Below are positions 46,245 to 62,980 of a stretch of 64,000 nt of DNA, in pieces. Under the pieces are notes generated by a model that saw only the letters and a list, made by a program, of their open reading frames with translations, ran no database searches and was not told the origin of the DNA. Position 1 is the first letter of the stretch. Each line of letters opens with the position of its first letter. The position numbers and the translations under genes were made by a program. The stretch covers positions 682,001-746,000 of the forward strand of contig JBLDXI010000023.1 of the NCBI GenBank assembly GCA_047495785.1. The letters run 5' to 3'. This stretch comes from Lepidodermella squamata (taxonomy: Eukaryota; Gastrotricha).

Positions 46245-46756
46245 TCGTGGAAAGTTGATGACAACAATGTGCTATGTTGTAGGATTATTGACTATCACCG
46301 TCCTCAGGTCCAATATCCGGTTGCTGTCGAGTTGATTTTCAAATTATTGAATCGCCAGTGAAGATCAAAAAATGTGCGCACATGCATCTCACGAATCGAA
46401 GGTGGAAAATGAAAAGCCTTGATGCTCAATACATCAGCCTTGAAGCCTTGATGCCCGATTCACATTATTGCAAAAATAGATGCCTGGCTATTCAAAGTCC
46501 CCAACTCGAAGTCTTTTTTGCCCTATTGTAAAGACTATAGGGGTTACTTTGTGGTCAAAGGGCACTTTATTACAGATTTTCGTGGGTGACGAAATTAAAC
46601 TGAGGCTGACGGTGCTTTTGGATTTTGGAATGGAATGCAATCGTAACAGTTATGTCGCTCATCCGTGTCCACTATCTGTGTTTTATTCACTGAAGTGGCC
46701 TAATATCTAAAATCGAAAAGGCTGATAAAGAATTGAAAATTGAAATTGCTCCACCG
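46245..46756. other. spacer between tandem channel genes
   Basis: No supported gene or repeat. Confidence 0.4.
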
Positions 46757-47911
46757 TCACTTTAGAATTAGGTAAACCGTGACATTTGAAATCAAATACA
46801 TGGAGAGTGCGAGCTGAAACATAACAATATCAGCTATAATGTAGCTAGCCACGTTTCTACCTAAAATGTTGAACTTCTTCCCGGCGAAACCTGAGAAGTT
46901 ATTAAGAATTCCACACATGATAGCTTCGTAGAGAACACAAACAGTTGCAATGGCAGCTTGTGCCAAGCTGAGAATTCCAGCAACAACCGGGCGGGGGGTT
47001 TTCGGCAAATTAGCCTGGATGTTGTCTTGGAGAACGAAAATGGCCAGCATAACAGTGCAGGCGAAAGCAGGACGATCTGGAGCATCGGCCGGGATGAAAA
47101 ATGATGATAGAACCATGAAATTCAGAATTTGGCTAGGTACAATCAGGTATGTAAAGTAATAATTGGGTTTCCGCTTAAATTCGAAGCTGTAACTGGCGAA
47201 GCTGGATTCGATACCACCTTCGCCGGAGCCAAACGAACATGAAAGCTTCGAAATATCCAGATCCCAGTCCGAATTCATGCCAGAAACCGGATTCTGATCA
47301 CCATGAAATGTTGCTTGTTGGATGATTGAGAAACCCCGAGTTTGCGCGAGATAGAAGTCGATGGTGCACTTCTGCACATCGAAGGGAAAGTAAGTCACGT
47401 CCAGAGCGCAATACGACGTAAACTTTCCCATCAAACCGAACGAAACGACGCCTTCATCTACCCAAATATGAAGAAACCGATAGAAACCTTCGATCATCGC
47501 TGGACTGCTGATTGAATTTTCGTGTAGCAAAGGCGGATACCAGTACTTACTCGGATCCTCTTGTGACAAATAATTTATATTCGCTGGCCATGCTACGCTA
47601 CCGTTAAGGGACACATTCCGGTAAAGATTGGAAATGCAATCCGTTGTGTATGAAACGTGAAGGGTTCCGAAAATGGTAAAAGTTTCAGCGATGTCGTCAA
47701 TTTCGACTAGACGCTTCGGCGAAAGCCCAAGAGCAATGGAGCTCGTTCTGCCGTGTAGTTCAGAGGGCGAGTTGACAGTCGGACCTATTCTGCAGTTTTC
47801 AAGGATCGTTGCTGTCGGATCGAACTTCAAGAGGCTGGCCAATTTCGCTTGTTTAGCATGCGCATGGTTGACGATACAAGCCGCGATGACACCCAGAAAC
47901 GCTCTAGTCAT
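46757..47911 (-). CDS. intronless Cys-loop ligand-gated ion channel subunit
   Basis: A single exon. The frame is open up to 48082, but I chose the ATG at 47911 because MTRAFLGVIAACIVNHAHA is a standard signal peptide and gives 384 residues, as in the neighbour. The FDPTATILENCRIGPTVNSP block is followed by YWYPPLL, a 13-residue Cys-loop (YCALDVTYFPFDVQKC), M1 (YYFTYLIVPSQILNFMVLSS), APDRP, M2, M3, a short loop and M4. The Cys-loop has Ala where sisters have Asp after the first Cys. It is the last channel gene before the cluster ends at the glutaminase. Confidence 0.9.
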   Translation of the reverse strand: MTRAFLGVIAACIVNHAHAKQAKLASLLKFDPTATILENCRIGPTVNSPSELHGRTSSIALGLSPKRLVEIDDIAETFTIFGTLHVSYTTDCISNLYRNVSLNGSVAWPANINYLSQEDPSKYWYPPLLHENSISSPAMIEGFYRFLHIWVDEGVVSFGLMGKFTSYCALDVTYFPFDVQKCTIDFYLAQTRGFSIIQQATFHGDQNPVSGMNSDWDLDISKLSCSFGSGEGGIESSFASYSFEFKRKPNYYFTYLIVPSQILNFMVLSSFFIPADAPDRPAFACTVMLAIFVLQDNIQANLPKTPRPVVAGILSLAQAAIATVCVLYEAIMCGILNNFSGFAGKKFNILGRNVASYIIADIVMFQLALSMYLISNVTVYLILK

Positions 47912-48572
47912 TTGTTCGAAATTATTCGGAGCAAAAACGTTGTCTGTCCAGGTGCGAATTCTCGGGCTTGGATTATTCATAAGAAATTTCCGCTTGAAGC
48001 TGTTTTGAAGTGGGAAAGTTTCGCAATTTTGAAGCGGCGTCGAAGAGCAAACAATGTCTCGAAGTATGGATTCCACGCGCATTTAATTATCGCTCAGCCT
48101 AGCCATATCTCACCGCGAATTGGGGTGAGGGTTGCAACTGCGAAGTTTTCCAGAAATGTATATTTTTTTAAATCATTCTTTTTAAAATGATGGTTTTCAT
48201 TACTTTTTATTGTTTTTATCCATTATATTTCAATTGTAAGAGGTTACTAGTCGTGAATGCTGAATAAAGTGCAACGGAGGGCAATGATGCTTCTTTAACA
48301 AACAATAGCCAAAAATTATGATCACGAAGAAGCGGACATTGAGTATAGCTAAAACGATAATCAAATGATAAGTGTAATAATCACCACTCGAGAATGGACC
48401 CGAGAAAAGAAAAAGGGCAGGTACCAGGTTGAGAATGATTAGTTCTCGTTCATACTCGAATTCAATCGAATCGCAGATTTGTGATTCTCTTAACTTGAAT
48501 GTTCAGTTCGTCGGAGCACCTACTCGTCTCAACCAATTTCATGCAAAGAAAAATTTCAAAGCTAGCGCCTAA
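47912..48572. other. boundary between the channel cluster and the glutaminase gene
   Basis: AT-rich spacer. A short stretch near 48265–48305 (tgcaacggagggcaatgatg) faintly resembles 11235–11270. No gene. Confidence 0.4.
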
Positions 48573-53170
<4,598 letters not shown>

Positions 53171-53182
53171 CTTTTCCCAGCT

Positions 53183-56100
53183 CTGTGTCAACAAACAGAA
53201 AGGACAGAATGCAAACAAAAGGCTATTACGTAGGCGGCAATCGAATCGAAGACTCACCTGGACGAAAGATGAATGCTGAGGTAAGGTTTATATCAGCACA
53301 AAAAGCTTGACAATAAATTATCTACAAATTTAAAGTAATCGTGAAGTTAGGATCTATCAAGACTTTCATAGATTAGGGGTATATTCAAAGACTTTTTGGG
53401 TAAACGAAACATACTAAACGTATTATGGGCATGAGTTAAAATTGAGAAAATTAAATTTTTTTGTCTTGCTTTGACCTAATTCTAGATTTGAATTGAAAAG
53501 AGGGTATGACTAACAAGCTCCACCCATTTTTCTCAATAGGAATGCATCAATGATTCGATCGTCTGACTCCTCCTGGTTTGTTTGAATAGACATCTTACTT
53601 TTCACAGCTCGTTGTATGCGTAGACAGAAAAATGCTCTCGCTTTTTTGGCACCACAAGCAAATTGGCATGCTGTACCCACGTACTATAAAAGCATATCAT
53701 ATTATATATACGTAGTGATAAGAATATATAGCGCGAATAATAACACATCAGCATAAAAAATGCCAGACGGCCACACATTAGCTTGGCGATAAAAAATATG
53801 ATGAATAATAATTTAGGCAAACAGTAGAAAATTCGATATTTTTATTGCGAAAAGTGAAATAATATATGATTTTTCGCTTCTTCCTGCCGAGTGATGAGTT
53901 TGGATTTTTCTATGATAAATATAAGCTGTTATTACGACAAATGACGTGACATAAAGTGGGTAGAGGGGGGTGCTTTTGCATTAGCGGAATTTTTTGTTTG
54001 AAGCCGGCGACAGTTACTTACACTCTCGAGGGCCGTATATATAGTGTATAAATTATTCGATAATGCTACCTTTGATTACTTGGTCACGTTATGTGACTCG
54101 CTTTTTATGATGAAAAAAATCACATCATTTCGCGTTTTTTCCTGAATTCGTTATATTCAAGAGCGCCGGGCTGCTTCCTATGTTCTATATAGCAGTGGCT
54201 CGGCCTAATGCGCGACGGCGTATGACAGATTGCTATTAATATGCTACGCTCAGTGATTTTTCACTATACTATGAAGTTGATGAAAGCTGTAGTCAGCATT
54301 CAGCGCAGGCAGGAAATCAAAATCGATCAGCTTCTGAAGCTATACTGTGTGTGCGTATAGATGAGTTCAATGAGTTCTATAGATGCAGTATAATCGATGA
54401 AAAAAACGCTCGCCCTCAATTGCGTGCGATAACGTGCCGGTATTGTGGATAACTTAAGGCAGAGTGTTTGTTTACAATCGTTATTCAGCAGTATTCGGAT
54501 GCAAGTGTTTACGTTATAACTACCAGGTTTGGGAAACTACAAGGTTCGATGCAAAAAACCGCATAGGCAGATAACAGCATAGGCGCGGTTCAGATTTGAA
54601 AAAAGAAAAAACCAAGAGTTTTAATTTTTTCAATGACTGACAACATCAACTTCAAACATAGACAATAAGAGCGCATCCAGCACGGTCTCATTGTACGAGA
54701 TGTAGATAAAATTTATTGCCCAGTATGAAAAAACGTCAAACGTTGGCTCACCCCGCAATAAAAACCATAGCAATAAATGACTTCAAACCTGTTCAATTCT
54801 GTCATTTTGATATCAAATCTTTCAAAATTGCAAAACATGTAGGAAAAATCCGCTAATTCAGGTGCAAGGCTTTCGTTTTAGGAAATTTTTCATGCAATCC
54901 TGATAACATCCCGAATTTTATTTTCGCCTTCTGATATTTACAAGGGAGGTGTACAATTTGAAGGTACAACTTAGATAACTTTTCTTCTACCTTATGGCCT
55001 ACCTGCGGTTGACTTCCTGAAATTCTGGAAAAATATAGAATAAATCCCTTGGCTCATATAGAATAAGGTTATCATTTTGTTTTCCCGAAATCGAAAACTG
55101 CAGATTTTTGGAGTCGAACTCTCGAACACCCTGGAATCGCCCCTCTGGATGTATTCACCTGGGCGGTTTGAGGTATAATCTGTTACCCCGAAGTGAAGCT
55201 GGCGCTTAGCTACCGTACTGCCCGTAACAAAAACCATGACATTAATTTTTTTCAAACGTTGATGAACCCTGACATCTAAAAGGGACTGACATTTATTTCG
55301 GGCCTGACATTTATTTATCCGAACCAACAAATAATGGCCTAGGTAACCAAAATGGCACACACTTCCCAGAGATTCTACACATTTTGACCCAAAAAATTGG
55401 TCCCTCACCTTCCTAAGTGCCAAAAGTAGAAGTTATAGCCAATCAGAATGGCTAAAATTATATTATTAGTGATCTTCAGTATTGTCCCCGCCACTGACCT
55501 GACACTTATTTCGGGCCTGACATTTAAACGAGACTGACATTTATTCGAGGCTGGCATTTTTTCGGGCAGTACGGTAGTAATTAATGAGGTGAGAGCAGTA
55601 AATTTTGAAGAGCCAGTTCCAGGTAAACTACCAGCAGAGTAGTGATTTTGAAGGTACAATTTTGTCAACTAGTCAGTACAGTTTTCACATCAGGTACAAT
55701 TTCGACAACTCAAAATGGCATCTTAACCGATTTTCAAATGGTACTTCGATTAGGCCTGTCTCATGCAAATAATTCTAGAACCGTTCGTTTATTTTTGGTG
55801 AAAAGTTACAAAGCAACATCATGTAAACAGCGTTTTAACACAAAAAATTGTAACATCAAATAAAATATTTCAAGTTATACGTTGAAAGACTTCTTAATCG
55901 ATTTTCTAATCTTACTTCGATGAGGCCATAGAGATGATATGGATGAGGCCTTTCTCATGTTGATAATTTCAGATATTGTTCCCAATTTCTAGCACCATTC
56001 GTTCTATTTTTGTTGAAGCTACAAAGCAATACCTTGAAAACAGTGTTTCAACACAAAGAATTCCGAAAGCAAATAAAAAAATTCAATTTTCACCACGCAC

Positions 56101-56759
56101 ACGATGAATTACTGCTGACGCTAGATGATCAAGGTAAAAACAGGAGCATTACAATAGAATTGTCAAAGTTGTACCTTTCTTTCGAGCCTTTTTCTCAGGT
56201 GAATTACCTGAACCAGTCCGTGGAAAAAATACAAGGAAATTCCAACGGAGTAAAAATAAGCAAAGAATTCACCTGAATTGATTTTCTGGAATTGTTTACT
56301 GTTTACAGAGTTCTACCTTTTTCTTGTCAAAATTGTACCGTTCCCCGGTACTGTATTATTTTGTACATTATCGGTATATACAGATACCGCATATATTTTG
56401 TACATTATCGCAGTGTGTCAAGGCGCGATCTGAATATCTGAATGAATCTCGTGTGTATCATGGATGAGAATTCGACAATAGCCTTATAACTCAAGATAAC
56501 CACAATACCAAAGCCGGACGTTCTATTTTACAGAAGCTTACAGCATAAATTGTATTAGGAGGCTATTCAAGGGAGGTCATCTATCATCCATGGCAGTGTG
56601 CTAAAGCCTATTCAACTATTCATCACGTATTAGTAATACTGAGTAGAAAAAATTGTGTGAAACGGAAACCAATCATTCATGATTCATGATTCACCACAGC
56701 TCATCATTTAAAGCTTAAAAAACAGGTTTCCACCACTTTCAACTTGTTGGCCTTTTGAA
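53183..56759. other. repeat-rich intergenic region
   Basis: AT-rich, 3.6 kb. It holds a mariner-like MITE (55213–55574) and, beside it, recurring ggtacaattttgtcaa / aaggtacaatt strings (about 54950–56340). Short open frames show no domains and no consistent splice pattern. I found no gene. Confidence 0.5.
55213..55574. mobile_element. mariner-like MITE
   Basis: Inverted ends ccgtactgcccg and cgggcagtacgg (12 of 12) are flanked by TA on each side (55211–55212 and 55575–55576). The 362-base interior has several ctgacatttatt units and no transposase. TA duplication fits Tc1/mariner. Confidence 0.6.
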
Positions 56760-59418
56760 ATGAATGTTTTTAGCTTCACATCATTCTTAGCTCTTGCAGC
56801 TGTTCAACTGTTTGGTGGATGCAGAGCTTGCTCACCTTTGGCTCCAGGTTCGGATGAATCTGAAATGCGGACTCGATTGACTACGACTACAACGCGAAGG
56901 ACGACTACAACAACAAGGAAAGCCACAACAACACTACCGGCTGTTCCGACCGGAGGGCAGTGTGGTACTAACATGTTTACGGCTGTTTCTGGAAAAGCCT
57001 CACAGGCCACTGGCGGAACAACTGCCGCTCTCTACAAGTAAGAATTCTGAACGCAGGTCAAAAATCTAAAGCTCGATATTTTTCATCTCCAAACCAGATA
57101 TCCGTGGATGGTTCGGTTGGAAATTAAGGCCATTTTCTCATCAAACAAATTCGGTGGGGTCATCTTGGACGAGCGTTACGTGCTGACATCAGCTTCGCTT
57201 ATTTCGTGAGCTGGATTTCATTTACCTTATAACAATTTGATTCATCCAAATACAGAAAATCCATTGGATTGTCGTATTATTGGGCCTTCAATGCAGGCGA
57301 TATCACGGCAACTTTCGGCGATATTAAAGTGATAAGCAATGAATCAACCGAATTTTCAATCAAGGCAGAAGATTACACGTGGCATCCACTTTACAATGAA
57401 TCGAATTTGGATTATGACTTTGCGGTCATAAAACTTTCGCAACCATTGAACTTCTCTAAAAGCTGGGCAGTTCAGAAAATATGCCTGCCAACTACTTGCA
57501 ACGATGAATGCCCGCCTGGATCGCAGGCCACAATCACTGGTAAGCAAATTTCATCTCATATCGATCTTAATCAATCGTATTAGGTTGGGGAGATTCCAGC
57601 TACTCCGGTTACACTGATTCGTTACAAGAGGCAAATATGCAGATTCAAAGCCGTGAAGCTTGCGCCACCGCACTGAAATCGGGGACTTATACATTTTCAG
57701 ACGAGAAGATGTGTACTCTCAATTCGACGACTGTTAAAATGAGCAGTGTCGATAATGGCTCGCCGCTTGTTTCGAACAACGGGACAAGCTACAAGTTGTG
57801 TGGAGTTCTTTCGAAATATTTCTCCGACACTGGAATTGCGTCATTGTAAGTTTCCTCAAACCTCAAATATTACGCCATGAGGAACCCTTGAGCTAGGGGG
57901 TAATTTCGGCCCCTAATTTTCCAACGGGTCACTTTGTGGTTCTTACGGGTTTTCTTTTGAACCTTGGGTATAGAACAGTACCTCATTGCACTTCGTACAC
58001 TGCAGTTATCAATCTATGTGTTTTTTTTATTTGATTTAGTTCGCGAGTATGCTCAGTTTTACCGTGGATTCGAAGCATCATCAGCCAATCCTATCAACCA
58101 ACCCTGCCGACCCCGACCACGCTAAGCTCATGCGGCCGGTCCAAGTACTTCACAAGCAACAATGTGCCAGGCTCAGGAATAGTTGGCGGCTCAATCGCCC
58201 TCCCAAATCAGTTTCCATGGTAAGGGCTACATATTTCGAAAAACAGCAATCACGAATCTATACGTGTTTATAGGATTGTACGGCTTATCAGCTATTATTC
58301 CTATGCCACAACTTCATGTACAGGGAGCATCATTAGCGAAAAGTAATTTTTTGTCGACATTTTTCCTATAAAGTTGACTTGCATTTCCTCCTATAGCTAC
58401 ATCCTCACTTCGGCTCATTGTGTCAAATATGATAAGGGTGGTTCCTTGAGGTATGTTAGGACTAAAAACTGTATAATTACAGGCTGAAAAGACTCTCTTA
58501 ATCCCAGATCTGTGGAGGTATCCATTGGAAACAACAATTTAACCGATACATCCGAACCTGGTGAATTTGTGATGAGTGTTACAAGTTCGAAAAGCACGAT
58601 CAAGCCGCATTCAGCCTTCAATACAGACACTCTTGAGAACGATATAGCTTTGATAAAGTTGCCTAGTAAGGATTGAATTAGTAATTCTTGCACTCTAGTT
58701 TCACTCTGATTTACCACTCCAGGGCCGCTCAATTTTACAACTTGGAATGTTCAAAAAGTTTGCCTGCCAACCTCGCCCAGGGACGATTGCAATGTAGGAA
58801 TTATGGGCGTAGCGGCTGGTAAGATGATTTTTGAGATCTTAGAATTTGCCTTTAAATTCTCAAATCATGCTACCGAAAAATCAAGTACCAAAAAACGAAG
58901 CAAACCAAAAATGAAGGATAATGATATTAAAACAACGAGACTCGATCAAATTTCTTTCAATTTTCCGAATTATATGCGATCCGAATTCCCGGGATCGCGT
59001 TACTTGCAAATCTGAGGAGATTTAAAAAGTACTTTTGTCTTCCTCAGGATTTGGACGTACGAACAGCGGCGGTGAAGGGACGACTATCCTGCGTTATGCG
59101 TATGTCCCTGTCGTCAGCAAAGCCGAGTGCGAAACCTTATACGGCAATGGCACAATTAAAGACTCAATGCTTTGTGCTGGTAAATTCAGATTCAACGTTC
59201 TCTACTTTGCTTTAATAAGATTTGATAATTTAGGATATGCCGGATCAGGCCCTAATATTTGCAACGGAGATTCAGGCGGGCCGTTCATGTCGACGGAGCA
59301 GGGCTACTACAAAATATGTGGTCTCAACGATTTTGCGACGAAATACTGCGGCTATCAGTACAGCGGTTTCACGCGTATTACTTCCTTCTTGAGCTGGATA
59401 AACGCAAATGCTGTATGA
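56760..59418 (+). CDS. secreted double-domain S1 serine protease (first domain inactive, second active)
   Basis: Eleven exons (56760–57037, 57098–57205, 57256–57539, 57584–57845, 58040–58219, 58274–58342, 58397–58450, 58508–58665, 58723–58818, 59048–59179, 59234–59418) join in phase to 601 residues. A signal peptide and a Thr/Arg-rich linker come first. Domain 1 keeps the YPWMV and DFAVIKL strands but has YVLTSAS where the catalytic His should be, and VDNGSPLV in place of GDSGGPLV, so it is a pseudo-protease. Domain 2 starts at GIVGG and keeps ILTSAHC, ENDIALIKL and CNGDSGGPF, so the His/Asp/Ser triad is present. The residue six before the catalytic Ser is Asn, so trypsin-like Arg/Lys specificity is unlikely. 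Expected to be secreted; domain 1 may bind or regulate (inference). Confidence 0.88.
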
Positions 59419-62371
59419 CATAACGTAGCCCATGATACATATTTAATTTTAAACTCAAATTTCCAACTATTTTATCATTTTTGTAATCAAAGGAATTCAT
59501 GAAAATTAATTTTTTGTCATACCTAATCTGACCTGTTTTACTGACCTACTCTCGAACTCCTGATATATATGAAACGGCCATTTTATGGTTAATGCGATCT
59601 CTGTGCAATGACTAACTTATCTAGTGACGCTGGGATTGAAACTATGGACAAAACCAATAAATAAATAAAAGCTTCAGAAATCCGAACCGGTGAATTGCGG
59701 TTGTACGACTTTTCAGCAGTGACACTTCAGCAAATGAAGGTCAAAAAGTGTAAGGAACTCGGGAACATTGTTATGTTTATTGTACTGTGATTATGCCTTG
59801 ATTATTGCGTTGTTGTTGATACGTCATCATTCGGTCCTTTTAAAGATCTTGATTGTATCATTTCAACTATTCTGGTTATTTTCAAAGTAATAAAGCAAGC
59901 GTTGCCGAAGTACTGAGTCTTCTCATGACAGCATTGCTGCAAATTTATCAAACTCACAAATTAGTGGTTTTCAAAATTAGTCATTATTAATTAAAATTGC
60001 TACACGAGGAGAAACCAGGGCAGCTGAAAGCTGAAATGTTTACCAGCACCCTGCCGAGGTCACCAAAATTGCAGACCAAAATTGCACCTTCGGATTTGCA
60101 GACTTCCGCTCGTAGGAGGCCCGTAGCTTAGGTGTCGCGACACCCAAGCATCCCGGTACTTCGCACCATGAGAGTCAGAGCTTTGGATTTGATTTGATTT
60201 GATTTACGGCTTAAATCACGGACCTCCCTCAATCAAAATCAATCATTGTCCCTCTTTTCCAAGGCTAAATCAATCAAATCAAATCATCGACAACCATGAA
60301 TCACAATAAATCGCGAAACATCGGGATTTTCAGGAAGCTGGGGGCTCCGAAGTTTCAAGAAATGAAAAAAACGCGAATTTGAAATAACCGTCCCTTTCCA
60401 TAGCAAATAATCATCATAAAGGAGGAGAGGTCTTGGTTTCGCGGTATCAAGTTTTTTGATTGCTTCACCATGGCTCAATCAAAATCAATCAAATCAAAAG
60501 GCTTCCCCGCGTAAGTCAACCATTATAAATCTAAATCAGTGAAAATAGGGTCTCAATCAAATCAAATCAAATCCAAAGTACTGATGAGAGTATTGAGAGT
60601 ATTGATAATTATTGATTGAAAGAGTGAGGTAACTTGGTCCGTCTTTTGCGACATTCTGCTGCAGCTGGAAATGTACCGAACAATATTAGAAAAACAATGA
60701 AAACAAAATGGAATGCGAAATTGGCAGAATTAACTGTAACGGGGCTTCAAACTATATCTTTATGACCATAATTTTAAAACGAACGAGAATGTATAAAAAC
60801 GGTCGATATAAACAAGCATGTCTTCGAAGGTGCTATCTGGAAAATTAATGGTCGTAACAATGCCGCTTGATTCCTGGTTGCCAAGCAAGCTGGCGAATCA
60901 GGACGGGAAGGTGAAAGCCGCAAAGAACCCAAATACAGGCTCAAAATCACAAGTCTGGACGAATCGATGGCTCCGGATTGAATCGAAATCTATGGTTGGA
61001 TTGGAATCACTGCCTCGGGCGACGTTAGCAGCCACCCTGAGCAAGGTTCGGGCCCACTGGAAGCCAGGATTTACTGAATAAATCAAATCAAATCAAATCA
61101 AATCAAATCAAAGTAACTGCGGAGATTGTGATAAGCGCACAAATTTAGCGGAAGTAAAAGTTGAATTATTTTTAGCGGAAATGTCGTCAAGCGGAACTGT
61201 TAATGGCGGAAATTAATGAACCTTTGCGTAATTGACACATATCTAGCGGGGATGCATTTATCGGGATTTTTCCTGGCGAAAATGCTTTAGCGGAAAAGTG
61301 GAAGGCGGAATAAAACCCTAGAGTGATATCTTAAATACCCGTTCAATTTATGTTTAAAAAATATATTTTGTTGCTATTTTTCTTAATTTTCTGAATCTAC
61401 AGTAATACGCCAGTGAACATTTATTCCAAACTTATGAATATATGTAACGCAAAACTGCAGAAATAAGCAACGAGGTGAGATGATAATTGTAGTAGCCTTT
61501 TCCGATGTCATATTTAGCACAGTAGCTCAGTATCTCTTCATTCGTGTGCTAGCACATAGTCAACAATTCGTCACGCAAATTTCCTCGCAAAAGTTCAGCT
61601 TACAGCTGGATCCATAATGTATTAGTAATGTACAGTGCGTTTCACAATTATATGACCAGTACATCCTTGTTTGGCGAGATTTTTTTCTTGTGTGCTGCAT
61701 ATTCACCATGTTCACAAAGCTTTTATTGCTATCACGCTAATCAGGTCACAAATACGCCGTATTGCATTTACGGCAAATCGCGAGAATTTTCTTGAAATTT
61801 GTTTTGAATAGAGCTGTTTCCGACAATGATTCCGTGAAATTCAGAGATAGCGGGTAAAATTCAGCTATGTAATTAACTTGTGTTGCCGATTCATAGCGCG
61901 ATCACGCAAGCCTGATAAGCATTTGATTCCTTATCCTGCCTTCAACGCCGACTTCAAAAAATTCGGAGGAGCTCACTTTTGGTTCCAACATTCATGCGAT
62001 TATTTTGTAAAACTTCGAGACTATTTTCGCATCATGCGGCAATTCGAAACGAAAATTCAATTTAGGCAAATTTTATCATGGCGAATTAAGCGGCTTATTT
62101 TCATTCATTTCTTAATGAGGGAGGAAAAAACGCTAATGAGCCCGTAACTAAACAAAGTTAAGAGACTGCAATCATGCCATTTTTATGGGGTAGCAATAAA
62201 ACAGGTATGTTTGTGTGCTAGTGCGCGCAAACATGGAAGTGTTGGTCATATAATTTTGAAACGCACTGTATGAGTAAGCAGTGATACACGATTCGCTGCA
62301 TCTCATCGTTTAAGGTGCAATGAAAACAGGTTTCGCGTACTTTGAACTTTTGAACTTGTTGGCTTTTCGAG
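59419..62371. other. intergenic region with AAATC repeats
   Basis: Between the protease gene and its orphan paralogue exon. It contains the AAATC/GATTT repeat region (60181–61112). A row of agcgga / ggcgga strings lies near 61145–61310. No supported gene. Confidence 0.45.
60181..61112. repeat. AAATC/GATTT pentamer clusters bounding a possible non-LTR remnant
   Basis: Runs of gattt (about 60187–60210) and aaatc (about 60270–60290, 60555–60580, 61080–61112) bracket 900 bases. An 87-codon plus-strand frame (60818–61081) ends exactly where the last AAATC run begins. This resembles a retrotransposon 3' end with a short-tandem tail, but no reverse transcriptase motif is visible. Confidence 0.4.
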
Positions 62372-62709
62372 ATGATTCGTATTAGCTTTACATCCTTTTT
62401 AATTCTAGCAGCTGTTCATCCGTTTGGTGTATGCAGGGCTTGCTCGCCTTCAACTTATGAAACTAAATCAACTACGACTACAACAACTCGAGGAACGACA
62501 ACGACAACAACAACAACAACGACTACTTCAGCAGCAGCGGGATCGACTTCGGCAGCGGTAGCGAGTTCAACGACAGTAAAGGCCACGACAAATGCTGCGG
62601 CATCAACACCAAGTGTTCCGACTGGAGGGCAGTGTGGTACTACCGTGTTTATGGTTGTTTCAAGAAACGCCTTGCAAATTAACGGCGGATCAACTGCGCC
62701 TCTTTACGC
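62372..62709 (+). pseudogene. orphan first exon of a second double-domain protease
   Basis: Paralogous to exon 1 of the gene at 56760. It has the same kind of signal peptide (…FTSFLILAAVHPFGVCRACS), a longer Thr/Ala mucin-like run, the shared PTGGQCGT motif, and the same phase-2 donor with matching intron start (gtaagaattctgaac). The upstream DNA is related too. No YPWMV-type exon 2 follows before the MITE at 62981 or up to the window end. Either the gene is truncated or the MITE enlarged intron 1 and the rest lies beyond 64000. Confidence 0.6.
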
Positions 62710-62980
62710 GTAAGAATTCTGAACGAAATGTCTCATTTCAAATAATAAGCAATGGAAAAAGCAGGATAGTCATTTTCCGTACGAATTATGTTACACCTTG
62801 TGGTATTTGTGGTTTTACACCCTTAGCCTTGCGAATTGGGCTATGACACCGGATTTCACCTCTGTGCTTTGCGCGCTGAGTCATCCTACATCCTATTATT
62901 ATAAAAACATGATTTTTACGTGGCCTTGTTATTACTTCATAAGTAAAACTGTATAAATATATATATAATATGACAGTTAA

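Noticed and set aside
58803-59015. Open frame of 70 codons in the protease gene
   Set aside because: It lies mostly in intron 9, whose donor and acceptor keep the protease in frame.
60181-61112. CRISPR-like or structured array from the AAATC runs
   Set aside because: These are simple pentamer runs of uneven length without unique spacers; the genome is animal.
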